Source: JAGXQV01 sp964451375 (GTDB lineage: Bacteria > Pseudomonadota > Gammaproteobacteria > Burkholderiales > Sulfuricellaceae). Taken from it: a stretch of DNA of 64,000 bases. How positions within the stretch are numbered: position 1 is the stretch's first letter; each line of letters opens with the position of its first letter. The position numbers and the translations under genes were made by a program. The stretch is from positions 39,726-103,725 of the forward strand of contig CAYVIN010000005.1 in assembly GCA_964451375.1 (NCBI GenBank). The letters run 5' to 3'. Shown piece by piece: positions 16,443-26,043 of the stretch. The notes beneath the pieces were generated by a model. That model was given only the letters and a program-made list of their open reading frames with translations, was not told where the DNA came from and ran no database searches.

Positions 16443-19400
16443 ATGATCAAAGCCATCGTTTCCTTCGCCCTGCGCAAGCCCTTGTTCATTCTGGTGGGTC
16501 TGCTGCTGTTCATCGGCGGCGGGCTGGCGGCGTTCAATTCCCTGCCCATCGAGGCGTTTCCCGACGTGACCGACACCCAGGTGACGGTGGTCACGTTGTA
16601 TCCTGGCCGCGCCCCGGAAGAGGTTGAGAAACAGGTCACGATTCCGCTGGAAATCGCCCTGGCCGGGTTGCCCAACTCGATACGGATGTTTTCCCATACC
16701 CAATTCGGCCTGTCCTATATCGTCGTGACTTTCGACGACGCGCCGAGCCTGTTCGTCGCCCGGCAACTGGTGGAGGAACGGCTGCGCGGACTGGATTTGC
16801 CGCCCGGCATCGAGCCGGAACTTGCGCCGCCCGCTACCGCCACCGGTGAAATCCTGCGCTACCGGCTGGTGTCGAAGACCCGCACCCCGATGGAACTGCG
16901 CACCTTGCAGGACTGGGTGGCGGTGCGTTCGCTCAAACAAGCGCCGGGTGTCGCCGATGTGGTGTCGCTGGGCGGGCCGATCAAACAATACGAAGTGCGC
17001 CCCGAACTGGCGCGGATGCGCGACGCCAGGGTCACGCTGGCGCAGCTTTTCACTGCGCTATCGCGGGCCAATGCCAATGCCGGCGGGGGCAGCGTGGCGC
17101 AGGGCCGCCAGCAGTTCCTGATACGCGGCCTGGGATTGATGCACAGCCCCGCCGAAATCGGCCAGGCGGTAGTCGCCGTCAACAACGGCGTACCCATTCT
17201 GGTGCGCGACATCGCCACGGTGGTTGAAGCCAAAGCGCCGCCGCAAGGCGTAGTGGGCTTTGGCGAGGAAGACGATACGGTGTCGGGCATCGTCCTGCTG
17301 CGGCGCGGGGAAAATCCCTCCAAGGTATTGGAAGGCGTCAAGGCGCGGATTGCCGATTTGAATCAGGGCGGGTTGCCCAAGGATGTAAAAATCGAGCCGT
17401 ATTACGACCGCTCCTGGCTGATCGGCAAGACCCTCGGTACGGTGTTCGGCAACCTGCTGGAAGGCGCGCTGCTGGTCGCGGCGGTGCTCTGGCTGTTCCT
17501 CGCCAACCTGCGCGCCGCCGCTATCGTGGCGCTGATCATTCCGTTGGCGCTGCTCGGCACCTTCATCGGTCTAACCCTGGCGGGGATACCCGCCAACCTG
17601 TTATCTCTTGGCGCGATGGACTTCGGCATCATCGTGGACGGCGCGGTGATCGTCATGGAAAACATTTTCCGCCGCCTCGGTTCGGAAAGCGGCTCACGCT
17701 CGCGGTTATTGCGTATTCAGGAGGCCGCTGTCGAGGTCGGGCGTCCCACGGTGTTTTCGATGGTGATCATCATCGTCGCCCACTTGCCGATTTTCACGAT
17801 GCAGCGCCACGAGGGCAAAATCTTCGCCCCCATGGCTTATTCGGTGGTGGCCGCGCTGATCGCCTCGCTGATACTCTCGTTGACCCTGGTGCCGCTGCTT
17901 TCCCACGTGTTGCTCAAAAAGGAACTGCCCCACGAGGAAAACCGCCTGATGCGCCGTCTGTTGGGCTGGTATGAACCGGCGTTGCGCTGGGCCATCGTGC
18001 ATACCCGCAAAGTGATTGTCGTGGCGGTGCTGGCGCTGGCCGGGGCGTTTGCGCTGGTGCCTTATCTCGGTACGGAATTCCTCCCGGAACTTAATGAAGG
18101 CTCGATCTGGGTCAACGTCACCCTGCCCACTTCGGTGTCGGTGGAAGAAGCGCGCGCCCAGGCCGGGCAATTGCGGCGCATCCTGCGCGGCTTCCCGGAA
18201 GTGGACATCGCGGTTTCCAAGGCGGGTCGCCCGGACGACGGCACCGACCCGAAAATCCTCAACATGGTGGAAATCCTGGTCGCCTTGAAGCCGGAAAAAC
18301 AATGGCGGGCGGGTTTGACCAAGGAACGCCTGATCCGTGAAATGGACGCCGCGCTCTCCGCGATACCCGGCGTCGATCCGACTTTCAGTCAGCCGGTGCG
18401 CGACAATATCCTGGAAAGCATTTCCCAGATCGACGGCCAGGTAGTGGTGAAACTGTTCGGCGATGACCTCGTGCAACTCAAGGAACACGCCAACCGCCTG
18501 CTCGCCGACATCTCCACCGTGCCCGGCGTGGCGCGCGCCTTCATCGACCGCGATGGCGACCAGCCGCAATTCATTCTCGACATCGACCGCGAAGCGACCG
18601 CGCGTTACGGCCTCAACGTCGGCGACATTCAGGACGTGATCGAAACCGCGCTGGCCGGCAAAGCCGCCACGGAAATCTGGGAAGGCGAAAAACACTTCCC
18701 GGTGGTGGTGCGCCTCCCTGAAAATCAGCGCGCTCTCGACCGTCTGGGCGAAGTGCTGGTGCCCACGGCGACCGGCGCGCAGGTGTCGTTGGGCCAATTG
18801 GTGCGCTTTCGTGAGCGTAGCGGCGCGATGAACATCGCCCGCGAAAATGGCCGGCGGGTGGTCGCCATCGGCGTCTTCATCCGCGACCGCGACATGGGCA
18901 GCGTGGTCGGCGACATGCAAACCCACGCCGCCAAACTCACCCTCCCGGAAGGTTACCGCATCACCTGGTCGGGCGAATTCGAGAATCAGGAACGCGCCAT
19001 GGGACGCCTGATGGTGGTGGTGCCGCTGTCCATCCTGTTCATTTTCCTGCTGCTCTTCGACGCCTTCGGCTCGCTGCGCGACGCCCTGCTGATTATCGCC
19101 AACATCCCCTTCGCCCTGATCGGCGGCATCCTCGCCCTGTATCTGTCCGGCATCCCGCTATCCGTATCGGCAGCCATCGGCTTCATCGCCCTGTTCGGCC
19201 AGGCGGTCTTGAATGGCGTGGTGATGGTCAGTTACTTCAACCAACTGCGCAACAACGGCCTCGGCCCGCTGGAAACAGTGGTGGAAGGCTCGCTGACGCG
19301 GTTACGCACGGTCTTGATGACCGGTCTGCTGGCGATGTTGGGCCTCCTGCCGATGGCCCTGTCCCACGGCATCGGCTCGGAAACCCAGCGCCCCCTAGCG

Positions 19401-19511
19401 CTGGTAGTGATCGGCGGGCTGGTCAGCGCCACGCTGCTGACCTTGTTTGTGCTGCCGACTTTCTACCACTACCTCAGCACCCACCCCAAGCTGTCGCGGG
19501 CGCTGCATTGA
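16443..19511 (+). CDS. Heavy-metal efflux RND pump (CzcA/CusA family)
   Basis: 1022 residues with the twelve-helix RND architecture and two large periplasmic loops. The TM4 signature DFGIIVDGAVIVMEN carries Asp393, Asp399 and Glu406, with the same spacing as the proton-relay residues of CzcA, which argues for divalent-metal rather than CusA-type Cu/Ag specificity. PGRAPEEVEKQVTIPLE near residue 60 is typical of the HME branch. It uses the proton gradient to expel metal through the CzcB/CzcC-like partners. Last gene of the operon. The actual metal is inferred. Confidence 0.93.
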   Translation: MIKAIVSFALRKPLFILVGLLLFIGGGLAAFNSLPIEAFPDVTDTQVTVVTLYPGRAPEEVEKQVTIPLEIALAGLPNSIRMFSHTQFGLSYIVVTFDDAPSLFVARQLVEERLRGLDLPPGIEPELAPPATATGEILRYRLVSKTRTPMELRTLQDWVAVRSLKQAPGVADVVSLGGPIKQYEVRPELARMRDARVTLAQLFTALSRANANAGGGSVAQGRQQFLIRGLGLMHSPAEIGQAVVAVNNGVPILVRDIATVVEAKAPPQGVVGFGEEDDTVSGIVLLRRGENPSKVLEGVKARIADLNQGGLPKDVKIEPYYDRSWLIGKTLGTVFGNLLEGALLVAAVLWLFLANLRAAAIVALIIPLALLGTFIGLTLAGIPANLLSLGAMDFGIIVDGAVIVMENIFRRLGSESGSRSRLLRIQEAAVEVGRPTVFSMVIIIVAHLPIFTMQRHEGKIFAPMAYSVVAALIASLILSLTLVPLLSHVLLKKELPHEENRLMRRLLGWYEPALRWAIVHTRKVIVVAVLALAGAFALVPYLGTEFLPELNEGSIWVNVTLPTSVSVEEARAQAGQLRRILRGFPEVDIAVSKAGRPDDGTDPKILNMVEILVALKPEKQWRAGLTKERLIREMDAALSAIPGVDPTFSQPVRDNILESISQIDGQVVVKLFGDDLVQLKEHANRLLADISTVPGVARAFIDRDGDQPQFILDIDREATARYGLNVGDIQDVIETALAGKAATEIWEGEKHFPVVVRLPENQRALDRLGEVLVPTATGAQVSLGQLVRFRERSGAMNIARENGRRVVAIGVFIRDRDMGSVVGDMQTHAAKLTLPEGYRITWSGEFENQERAMGRLMVVVPLSILFIFLLLFDAFGSLRDALLIIANIPFALIGGILALYLSGIPLSVSAAIGFIALFGQAVLNGVVMVSYFNQLRNNGLGPLETVVEGSLTRLRTVLMTGLLAMLGLLPMALSHGIGSETQRPLALVVIGGLVSATLLTLFVLPTFYHYLSTHPKLSRALH

Positions 19512-19645
19512 GAGAAGGCGGAGGGCGGCATATTGCGCCCCCGCTTCCTGCGATTTTTCTCTATGTTAGTGGTTACTTTCGCTGTAACGCAGGCGGGGCG
19601 ATGACATGTCTGAAGAATGGTTCAGGGAGCGGGTTTCCGGGAGGG

Positions 19646-19993
19646 TTATGGGGTGATCGCGACCTCGTGGCATTCGACGCTGGCCGGTTTTTCCGCAGAC
19701 ACATCGCGATTCAGCGTTGCGCCGCTGCCTTTTGTCCACCATTCCAACATCGCCAGATCGCTGTAGCGTGAGCCGCTTGCCGAAATCACATTGGGCAGGG
19801 TGAATTCCCGTCCGTCGAGGGTGAGTTTGACGAAGGCCAGGCTGTCGTCGCTGAGCCGGTAATAGACCGCCCGCACCCGGCTGCCGTCCGCGCAGCGGTA
19901 GGACGCCACGCTGCCGCGCGATACCTCTAGGCGCGGTGCGGCGAAGCTCGGTGCGGCGGCGAGCAGGGCAGAGATGAGAAGAAGATAACGCAT
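19646..19993 (-). CDS. MliC-family C-type lysozyme inhibitor
   Basis: 115 residues: signal peptide (MRYLLLISALLAAAPSFAA) then the MliC beta-barrel with YRCADGSRVRAVYY, FTLPNVISASGSRYSD and EWWTKGSGA, all family hallmarks, and a Cys pair (YRC and VEC) able to form the disulfide. No lipobox, so probably periplasmic (PliC/MliC-type). Protects peptidoglycan from host or eukaryotic lysozyme. Convergent with the RND gene; no terminator is evident in the 134-nt gap. Confidence 0.88.
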   Translation of the reverse strand: MRYLLLISALLAAAPSFAAPRLEVSRGSVASYRCADGSRVRAVYYRLSDDSLAFVKLTLDGREFTLPNVISASGSRYSDLAMLEWWTKGSGATLNRDVSAEKPASVECHEVAITP

Positions 19994-20117
19994 GAGAAAT
20001 TCCTATCCAGGACGGTTCGCCGCATTGTAGCCGCCCCCGATGCTTTGTGTTTATAGCGCCTTGCGCGCCGGGGCCTGTTTTGAGAGGTGAACGGCGGGTT
20101 CCATTCCCGGCTGTGAA

Positions 20118-21380
20118 TCACTTGCCCTGATTGGCGCGAGTAATGATTAATTTCAACAATTCGTTGGGCTCAAGTTGCCCCGCTACATAGGCAGGGTAGT
20201 CCATGATGATGATTTGCCCGGCATTCTTGCTGAACCCATGTGCTTTAAAATGAGTCAGTAATGCGCCATTTTGTGTCCAGGCATTTCCGACGATATCCAG
20301 AGCGGTTGATTGGTCTTTTATATTCATCTGGGCGGAAGCGAAGTTGATATTGAACTTCGTCCCGCTCGTGTCGAGCGTGTCAATAAACTCCAGCAACACT
20401 TTTGTTTTGTCGGCCCGCCCGGTATCACAACTCCCTTTCGTCCATGGAATGGAAGAAGTGTTTTCGAAGTGGCAACCCCAATAATTCGTGTAAACGTCCT
20501 GTTTCTTTTGATCGCCCCAAACCACGCCGCCTACTGCGTTGCCGTCCACCTTCTTGGTTTCGTTATCCATGCGGTTGAATAAAACGACCTTGCCACGGAC
20601 ATCCTTCAATTTGGTTTCCGCCAATGATTTTGCACCCCCATCGGTGACAAAAGCGCCGGAACTCAAGGCGAGGGCGTTGCGGACAAACTCGGAAACAAAT
20701 TTGTTTTTATCCAGTTTGCCTTCGACTTCCTCTTTCACCGACATGAAAACCACTTCCCTCGGATGCTGGTGTAGGAACTCGCCAACCGGCTTCATCGCGT
20801 TCAGATAGAAATCCCCCAACGGTACAGGCCCATGATGCAGGGTGTAAGGCCCGTCACCCACTATCCTGATATCCAGAAAACGAATCCCATGCTTGAGTTG
20901 CTCGGCGATAGTCCAGTATTGGGTTTCAACCATCGCCCCAGGGGTGGTGTCGGTGCCGATTGCCGCCCTGATCTTCTCCTCGTCTACACAAAACGTGTCG
21001 CCCAAAATGGTAAAACACAGCTTCGCCCAGGGTACGATGGTTGGAACGCCAAGGAGATGTAACGCGCCCGATCCTGAATCATGGGTGCCGGGGATCGTGA
21101 GTTTGGAGAGGGGAATTTCATCAGGGAGGCTGCTCATCCAGTCCTCCGATCCCGGCGGGAAGGGGGCGGCGGTGTGAATGTCGCGAACCGCAGTTCTGAC
21201 CTCGCCACGCACCACATTCAGGATGTCTGCGACAAAGATGACGCCGCGTTCCACGCCTCGGGCAACATCCTTGGCGCGCTCTTCCGCTTCTCTGACATGG
21301 CATGGGACATCGTACCAATGACAAGCAAAGGCAGGTTGTGACAAGAGCAGCAGGGCCGCCAGACAGAGCTTTTTCATCAT
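20118..21380 (-). CDS. Secreted PI-PLC X-domain phosphodiesterase
   Basis: About 420 residues. A signal peptide (MMKKLCLAALLLLSQPAFA) argues for the ATG at 21380; a longer form from 21422 is open. After a helical stretch the PI-PLC X domain begins at about residue 90: IPGTHDSGSG (catalytic His and partner Asp), GIRFLDIRI (Arg) and YTLHHGPVPLGDF (second catalytic His), so the active site appears complete. Such enzymes cleave phosphatidylinositol or GPI anchors, lipids scarce in bacteria, suggesting an extracellular or host-directed substrate. Base composition is a little less GC-rich than the neighbours. Probably co-transcribed with the upstream secreted protein. Confidence 0.87.
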   Translation of the reverse strand: MMKKLCLAALLLLSQPAFACHWYDVPCHVREAEERAKDVARGVERGVIFVADILNVVRGEVRTAVRDIHTAAPFPPGSEDWMSSLPDEIPLSKLTIPGTHDSGSGALHLLGVPTIVPWAKLCFTILGDTFCVDEEKIRAAIGTDTTPGAMVETQYWTIAEQLKHGIRFLDIRIVGDGPYTLHHGPVPLGDFYLNAMKPVGEFLHQHPREVVFMSVKEEVEGKLDKNKFVSEFVRNALALSSGAFVTDGGAKSLAETKLKDVRGKVVLFNRMDNETKKVDGNAVGGVVWGDQKKQDVYTNYWGCHFENTSSIPWTKGSCDTGRADKTKVLLEFIDTLDTSGTKFNINFASAQMNIKDQSTALDIVGNAWTQNGALLTHFKAHGFSKNAGQIIIMDYPAYVAGQLEPNELLKLIITRANQGK

Positions 21381-21507
21381 GGAAGAACTTCCGCCTTTTT
21401 TACGCAGTTTGATGTTAAGCATGGCTAACCAATCCTGAAGTGAAATCTGCCGCCGGCGGCTGGATCAGACAAAAACAGTTACGCTAGGGCGTACACAGGT
21501 TTATCAG

Positions 21508-22266
21508 TCACGGCGCCAGGGGCAAGCCGTTTTTCCCTAGAAATTTCCCGTTCTCCACCCGGTATACGCCTTGGTATTCCGGGACAATTTCATGATGCGT
21601 GACCACGCCATCAGCACCAATGTACTCAAAACCAACCACGCCGCCACTTTCACCATCGACAATTTCACGCGCCACAACCCTGAGGGGATTCCCTCTGACC
21701 AGGAAGTAGGGGTCTCTTTCAGGCACCAATTCAATCGCTTCACCGGCGGCGTTGATCCGTTCCGATGCAATCATTTTTCCATTGCCGTCGATGATCAGGT
21801 TGCCTACCATCACGCCGTTAGCGGAAAGCAGTTGGTAGGTCGTCAAGCTACTCGTTTGCGCGATGATTTTGCCAATCGTTGGTGGCGCAAGACCGCCAAA
21901 AGCGGACTCGCCTACATCGTGCGCGGCATCCTTGGCTGGATTCGGTTCCCGGCTTTTCCATGCGGAAACGAAGTCTGTAAAAACTGCCGCCGGGCCAACG
22001 ATAACCACCTTATCGTCGGTGTACTTTCCCATCACGTAGATCACGCCGGCAGGGTCAATGGCCAAATAGTTACCGCTGCCTTCATAGCGGCGATAGTTGT
22101 ATTCAATATTGTTTCTTAGATACTGGCCTGCGGTAACGGGGCCAATCAAGAGATTCGGCGCACTCGCCTCCGCATAGGCAAATAGCTGATCGTCCGTCGC
22201 GGCCAAGCCCGCCGGGGCGAATAACGCCAGCGCCAGCGCTGTGATTGTATTATTGATAACGCTCAT
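21508..22266 (-). CDS. Secreted hypothetical protein with GNYLAI...GVIYVMG motif
   Basis: 252 residues from the ATG at 22266, chosen because AGGAG lies 5-6 nt upstream and a signal peptide (NNTITALALALFAPAGLA) follows; the frame stays open further upstream. Residues about 24-95 (FAYAEASAPNLL, YRRYEGSGNYLAI, GVIYVMGKYTDD) resemble a short domain seen in many secreted betaproteobacterial proteins, from memory and with modest confidence. The remaining beta-rich part is not recognised. Lies 127 nt upstream of the PI-PLC gene on the same strand, so joint secretion and function are possible. Confidence 0.75.
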   Translation of the reverse strand: MSVINNTITALALALFAPAGLAATDDQLFAYAEASAPNLLIGPVTAGQYLRNNIEYNYRRYEGSGNYLAIDPAGVIYVMGKYTDDKVVIVGPAAVFTDFVSAWKSREPNPAKDAAHDVGESAFGGLAPPTIGKIIAQTSSLTTYQLLSANGVMVGNLIIDGNGKMIASERINAAGEAIELVPERDPYFLVRGNPLRVVAREIVDGESGGVVGFEYIGADGVVTHHEIVPEYQGVYRVENGKFLGKNGLPLAP

Positions 22267-22709
22267 CACGACTCCTGAAAAAACATGCCTGTCCGGCCTA
22301 GCGTAACTCAATGAAAGTTCAAGCCTGAACGGGCTGGAGGGCAGGCAGGGTTGATGTTGTCGAGACTGCAATGTTCCCACTCAGGGGTTCAAGCATCAAA
22401 CAGGTTAACACCGTGATGCGCCCACTGCCCAAGTCGTTGTCATCGGCTTGCAGACATCAATGTTGTCCGAACTGTGGCGAATGAGATTCATACCTTGACC
22501 ATAGCCCATACCGCCCGGAAATTCCCGAATTAAAATTTCGGTTCGGATTGGCGTTGGAGGCGGTTTGGCTCAGCGCGGTTCAACACGGTATTCCCCCGTC
22601 ATTTCAGCAAACATATAGGTCAACTCCGCACGGTAAGGGTAGAATATCCGGTTACCAGCGGGGCTTTGAACCGCCTCGTTTTTCCCGGATTTTACTGATA
22701 CTGCGTTTT
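22267..22709. other. 443-nt divergent intergenic region
   Basis: Separates the secreted protein gene from the HDOD gene. The HDOD reading frame stays open upstream to about 22548, but that extension is not family-like. I see no tRNA, convincing promoter or strong hairpin. Confidence 0.4.
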
Positions 22710-24161
22710 ATGGAAGACCAAACTTCTCCCGTTATTCCCCGCCTGCTGAAAGCCATTGAAGCCAATCCCGGCTTTGCCGGGTTGGGTGCGGCGGTTCAGA
22801 CGATTACCAAACTGGTTGACGCCGACGACGTGGAAATCCGCGACCTCGTCAGCACCATCCTGCACGACGCGGCGCTGACCGCCAAATTGCTGCGCATCGC
22901 CAATTCGAGCCGCTATGGGCAGGGCAGCCGCAACGTTTCGACGATCAATCAGGCGATTGCCATTGTTGGCTTGAAAACCGTGAAATCGGTGGCGCTGTCG
23001 CTGGCGCTGCTCGACGCGCTGGCCAATAAACCGCAGTCGCGCCAATTGCAGGCGGAAATCGTGGCGGCGTATTTTTGCGGGACGCTGGCTGCGGAAGTGA
23101 CCCGTCTCAATGCGCCGCGTTTCAATGCCCAGGAGGCCCAGGTTTGCGGGTTGATGCAAAATCTCGGGCGGATGATGACGGTTTACAACCTCTACGAGGA
23201 AATCGAGGCGATACGGACTCTCCAGGCGGAACGTAATCTCGCCGAGGAAGAGGCGGTTTTGGCGGTTCTCGGGTCGAGTTTTGCTGAAATCAGCGAGGCT
23301 ATTGCCCAGCACTGGGGACTTCCCGACGTATTGCAGCAGAGTATGGCCCCGGTAATCGGCAAGGCTCCGCCGCAGGCGCCAGGCAATGCGCTGGGGTGGA
23401 ACCAGTTGTGCACCTTGTTTGCGCGGCGTGTCACCGACGCAATTTTCCGTTTGCCGGAAGACCGCGAGAAGGTTGAACTGGGGCGCGATATCGAGTTTTT
23501 CCGGGTGGCGCTGGCTTTGCGCGAGTCGGAGATTCACGAGTGGATCGACAAAGCCCTTGCGGATACCGAGGCGCTGCTTGCCGAGATGGCTTTCCCGTGT
23601 AATGTCGAGGACGCCCGCAAGCTGCTGCGCAAGGCCAATGAGCGGGTGCTCGATGTGTTGTCCGGGCAGGATAGCCTGACTCAGGGCAGCGACAAGTTGT
23701 TCGGCAAGAAGCCGGTGGAAATCATCCAGTACACCTTGCGGTTGATCCACGATACGGCGGGGTTCGACCGCACCCTGCTGATGCTCCCGGAGGGGAATTC
23801 GGGCTTGCGGGCGATTGCAGGGGTGGGACGCGACATCAACCAGATCACTGCCAAATTCCGTTGCCGGGGCGGCGAGCAGGATATTTTCCGCATGGTGATG
23901 GGCAAAAAAACCGACTTTTACATCGCCGATGCGAGATTGCCTTCCATCGTCAATTTCGTTCCGCACTGGTACCGCGAATTGGTCGATGCGCCGTCGTTCC
24001 TGCTGTTGTCGTTGGTGCATCAGGATCAATTTCTGGGGCTGGTGTATGGCGATTATTCCGAAAAGCAGATGAATTCCCCCCTCAAGGCCGTCAAGGAGCG
24101 CCACCCCAACGCGCGGGGCGACCTGATTGGCGCATTGATACTGGGAACAGCGAAGAAATAG
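22710..24161 (+). CDS. HDOD-domain signalling protein with C-terminal GAF-like region
   Basis: 483 residues from the ATG at 22710, where family-like sequence begins (MEDQTSPVIPRLLKAIE). The HDOD domain (about 10-215) includes LVSTILHDAALTAKLLRIAN and INQAIAIVGLKTVKSVALS; it lacks the catalytic His-Asp pair, as HDOD domains do. Residues about 320-470 look like a GAF fold. Such proteins link chemotaxis, c-di-GMP or cell-cycle signalling to output, but the specific role is unknown. Followed by adenine deaminase 21 nt downstream. Confidence 0.88.
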   Translation: MEDQTSPVIPRLLKAIEANPGFAGLGAAVQTITKLVDADDVEIRDLVSTILHDAALTAKLLRIANSSRYGQGSRNVSTINQAIAIVGLKTVKSVALSLALLDALANKPQSRQLQAEIVAAYFCGTLAAEVTRLNAPRFNAQEAQVCGLMQNLGRMMTVYNLYEEIEAIRTLQAERNLAEEEAVLAVLGSSFAEISEAIAQHWGLPDVLQQSMAPVIGKAPPQAPGNALGWNQLCTLFARRVTDAIFRLPEDREKVELGRDIEFFRVALALRESEIHEWIDKALADTEALLAEMAFPCNVEDARKLLRKANERVLDVLSGQDSLTQGSDKLFGKKPVEIIQYTLRLIHDTAGFDRTLLMLPEGNSGLRAIAGVGRDINQITAKFRCRGGEQDIFRMVMGKKTDFYIADARLPSIVNFVPHWYRELVDAPSFLLLSLVHQDQFLGLVYGDYSEKQMNSPLKAVKERHPNARGDLIGALILGTAKK

Positions 24162-24182
24162 GCGGCGTCCGGCGGGAAGCGG

Positions 24183-25847
24183 ATGTCCAGCCTCGGGAGC
24201 AACGCCATGACTTCAAACAGCGGACACCGGGAAGCCAATCTGGTCGATATCGCAGCGCGCGCCATCCAGCGCGGCGTTGTGGAATGGCAGGATGGCGTAA
24301 TAACCCGCAAGGAATCGTGGGGCGCGCCTGATCCGGCCTTGCCCTATCTGCTGCCGGGCTTTATCGACGCCCACGTGCATATCGAGAGTTCCCTGCTGGT
24401 TCCCAGCGAATTTGCCCGTCTGGCGGTGCGTCACGGTACGGTGGCGGCGGTCAGCGATCCCCATGAAATCGCCAATGTGCTGGGTTTGGCGGGACTGCGC
24501 TTCATGCTCGACAACGCCGCACAAACGCCCTTCACCATCCTTTTCGGCGCGCCCTCCTGCGTTCCGGCGACCCCGTTCGAAACAGCCGGCGCGGCGCTGG
24601 ATGCGGCGGCGGTGGCGCAATTGCTGGACGACCCGCAAATCGGCTATTTGTCGGAAATGATGAATTTCCCCGGCGTATTGGGCGGTGACCCGGAAGTGCT
24701 TGCCAAACTGGCCGCCGTCCGCCAACGCGGCCTGCCGGTGGACGGTCATGCGCCCGGCCTGCGCGGTGCGCAGGTGCAGGCTTATGCCGCTGCCGGGATC
24801 AGTACCGATCACGAGTGTTTCAGCCTGGCGGAGGCCGAGGACAAAATCGCAGCGGGCATGTCCATCCTGATCCGCGAAGGCTCGGCGGCGCGCAATTTCG
24901 CCGCGTTGCATCCGTTGATCGACCGCTACCCGCAACGCCTGATGTTTTGCAGCGACGACAAGCACCCGGACGACCTGGCGCTCGGCCACATCGACCGTCT
25001 GGTGGCGCGCGCGGTCGCGGCGGGGCATGGCCTGTTCGACGTGCTGCGTATCGCCTGTCTCAACCCCATCGAGCACTATCACCTTCCGCTGGGCCGGTTG
25101 CACGTTGGCGATCCCTTCGATGCCGTGTTGGTCGAGGATTTGACTGATTTTCGCGTCCTTTCCACCTGGCTCCAGGGTGTTCTGGCGGCGCACCACGGCA
25201 ATTCCCTGCTGACTGGCGTGGCGGTCACCCCGCTCAATAACTGGAATGCCCGGCGGATTGGTCTGGACGATCTCAATCTGGCGGCCTGCGAGCGCCCGCT
25301 ACGGGTCATCGAAGCCTTTGACGGCGAGTTGATCACCCGCGAAATTCAGGCATGTCCCAATGTCGTCGATGGCCGTTTTGCGCCCGATCCGGCACAGGAT
25401 TTATTGCTGTTGCTGGTGATGAACCGCTACCAGCCCAGTGCACCTGCGCTGGCTTTCATCAAGGGTTTCGGCCTGAAGCGAGGGGCGCTCGCCTCCAGCA
25501 TCGCCCATGATTCGCACAACCTGGTGGCGGTCGGGGAGAACCTCGACGATCTGGTGCTGGCGGTAAACACCCTGGTGGACTGCGGCGGTGGCATCGCGGT
25601 GGCGGATGATGGAATCGTCACCAGCCTGCCGCTGCCGGTCGCTGGGCTGATGAGTGATGCGGATGGCGACAGCGTGGCGCGCCGCTACGCCGAACTCGAC
25701 GTTTTGGCGCATGGACTGGGGAGTTCCTTGCGCGCGCCTTTCATGACCCTTTCGTTTATGGCGTTGCTGGTGATTCCTGACTTGAAATTGAGTGATCGCG
25801 GCCTGTTCGACGGGCGCAGCTTCAGTTTTGTCGGGCTGATTGCCTGA
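24183..25847 (+). CDS. ade: Adenine deaminase
   Basis: 554 residues of the amidohydrolase-superfamily adenine deaminase, converting adenine to hypoxanthine and ammonia in purine salvage. GFIDAHVHIESSLL holds the metal-binding HxH; GHAPGLRG and FCSDDKHPDD provide later ligands, and GGGIAVADDGIVTSLPLP the C-terminal family signature. GGGAAG precedes the ATG at 24183; another ATG at 24210 also has a ribosome site. A nucleoside deoxyribosyltransferase nearby on the other strand is also in nucleobase metabolism. Confidence 0.93.
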   Translation: MSSLGSNAMTSNSGHREANLVDIAARAIQRGVVEWQDGVITRKESWGAPDPALPYLLPGFIDAHVHIESSLLVPSEFARLAVRHGTVAAVSDPHEIANVLGLAGLRFMLDNAAQTPFTILFGAPSCVPATPFETAGAALDAAAVAQLLDDPQIGYLSEMMNFPGVLGGDPEVLAKLAAVRQRGLPVDGHAPGLRGAQVQAYAAAGISTDHECFSLAEAEDKIAAGMSILIREGSAARNFAALHPLIDRYPQRLMFCSDDKHPDDLALGHIDRLVARAVAAGHGLFDVLRIACLNPIEHYHLPLGRLHVGDPFDAVLVEDLTDFRVLSTWLQGVLAAHHGNSLLTGVAVTPLNNWNARRIGLDDLNLAACERPLRVIEAFDGELITREIQACPNVVDGRFAPDPAQDLLLLLVMNRYQPSAPALAFIKGFGLKRGALASSIAHDSHNLVAVGENLDDLVLAVNTLVDCGGGIAVADDGIVTSLPLPVAGLMSDADGDSVARRYAELDVLAHGLGSSLRAPFMTLSFMALLVIPDLKLSDRGLFDGRSFSFVGLIA

Positions 25848-25871
25848 GAGCAGGTGAACAGGGCGGGATCG

Positions 25872-25985
25872 TTATTTGGCAGCGTTTTGGGGATGGGCGG
25901 GAAAACGTTTCGGGCGGGGACGAGTAAGCAGCCACACGACGATGGGCAGCCCAAAGACAAAAATCAACATCAGGTACAGTTCCAT
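25872..25985 (-). CDS. 37-residue single-pass membrane micro-protein
   Basis: A short frame: ATG at 25985, stop TAA at 25872-25874. GGGAG lies 7 nt upstream of the ATG. The peptide begins MELYLMLIFVFGLPIVVWLL, one hydrophobic helix, and ends in a basic/proline-rich tail (TRPRPKRFPAHPQNAAK), predicting N-out/C-in insertion. It is on the same strand as and 58 nt downstream of the deoxyribosyltransferase gene. Small membrane peptides of this kind often bind larger membrane complexes, but no family is recognised. Confidence 0.6.
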   Translation of the reverse strand: MELYLMLIFVFGLPIVVWLLTRPRPKRFPAHPQNAAK

Positions 25986-26043
25986 GGCAAGCTCCCATTG
26001 TTTTTAGAATCCTTCGGACTTATCGGCAAAAGAGGGGAATCCT

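Noticed and set aside
17706..18926. 406-codon minus-strand frame inside the RND pump gene
   Set aside because: Shadow of a GC-rich gene: His/Arg-rich composition without any domain.
24213..25196. 327-codon minus-strand frame opposite adenine deaminase
   Set aside because: No motif; the deaminase frame is unambiguous.
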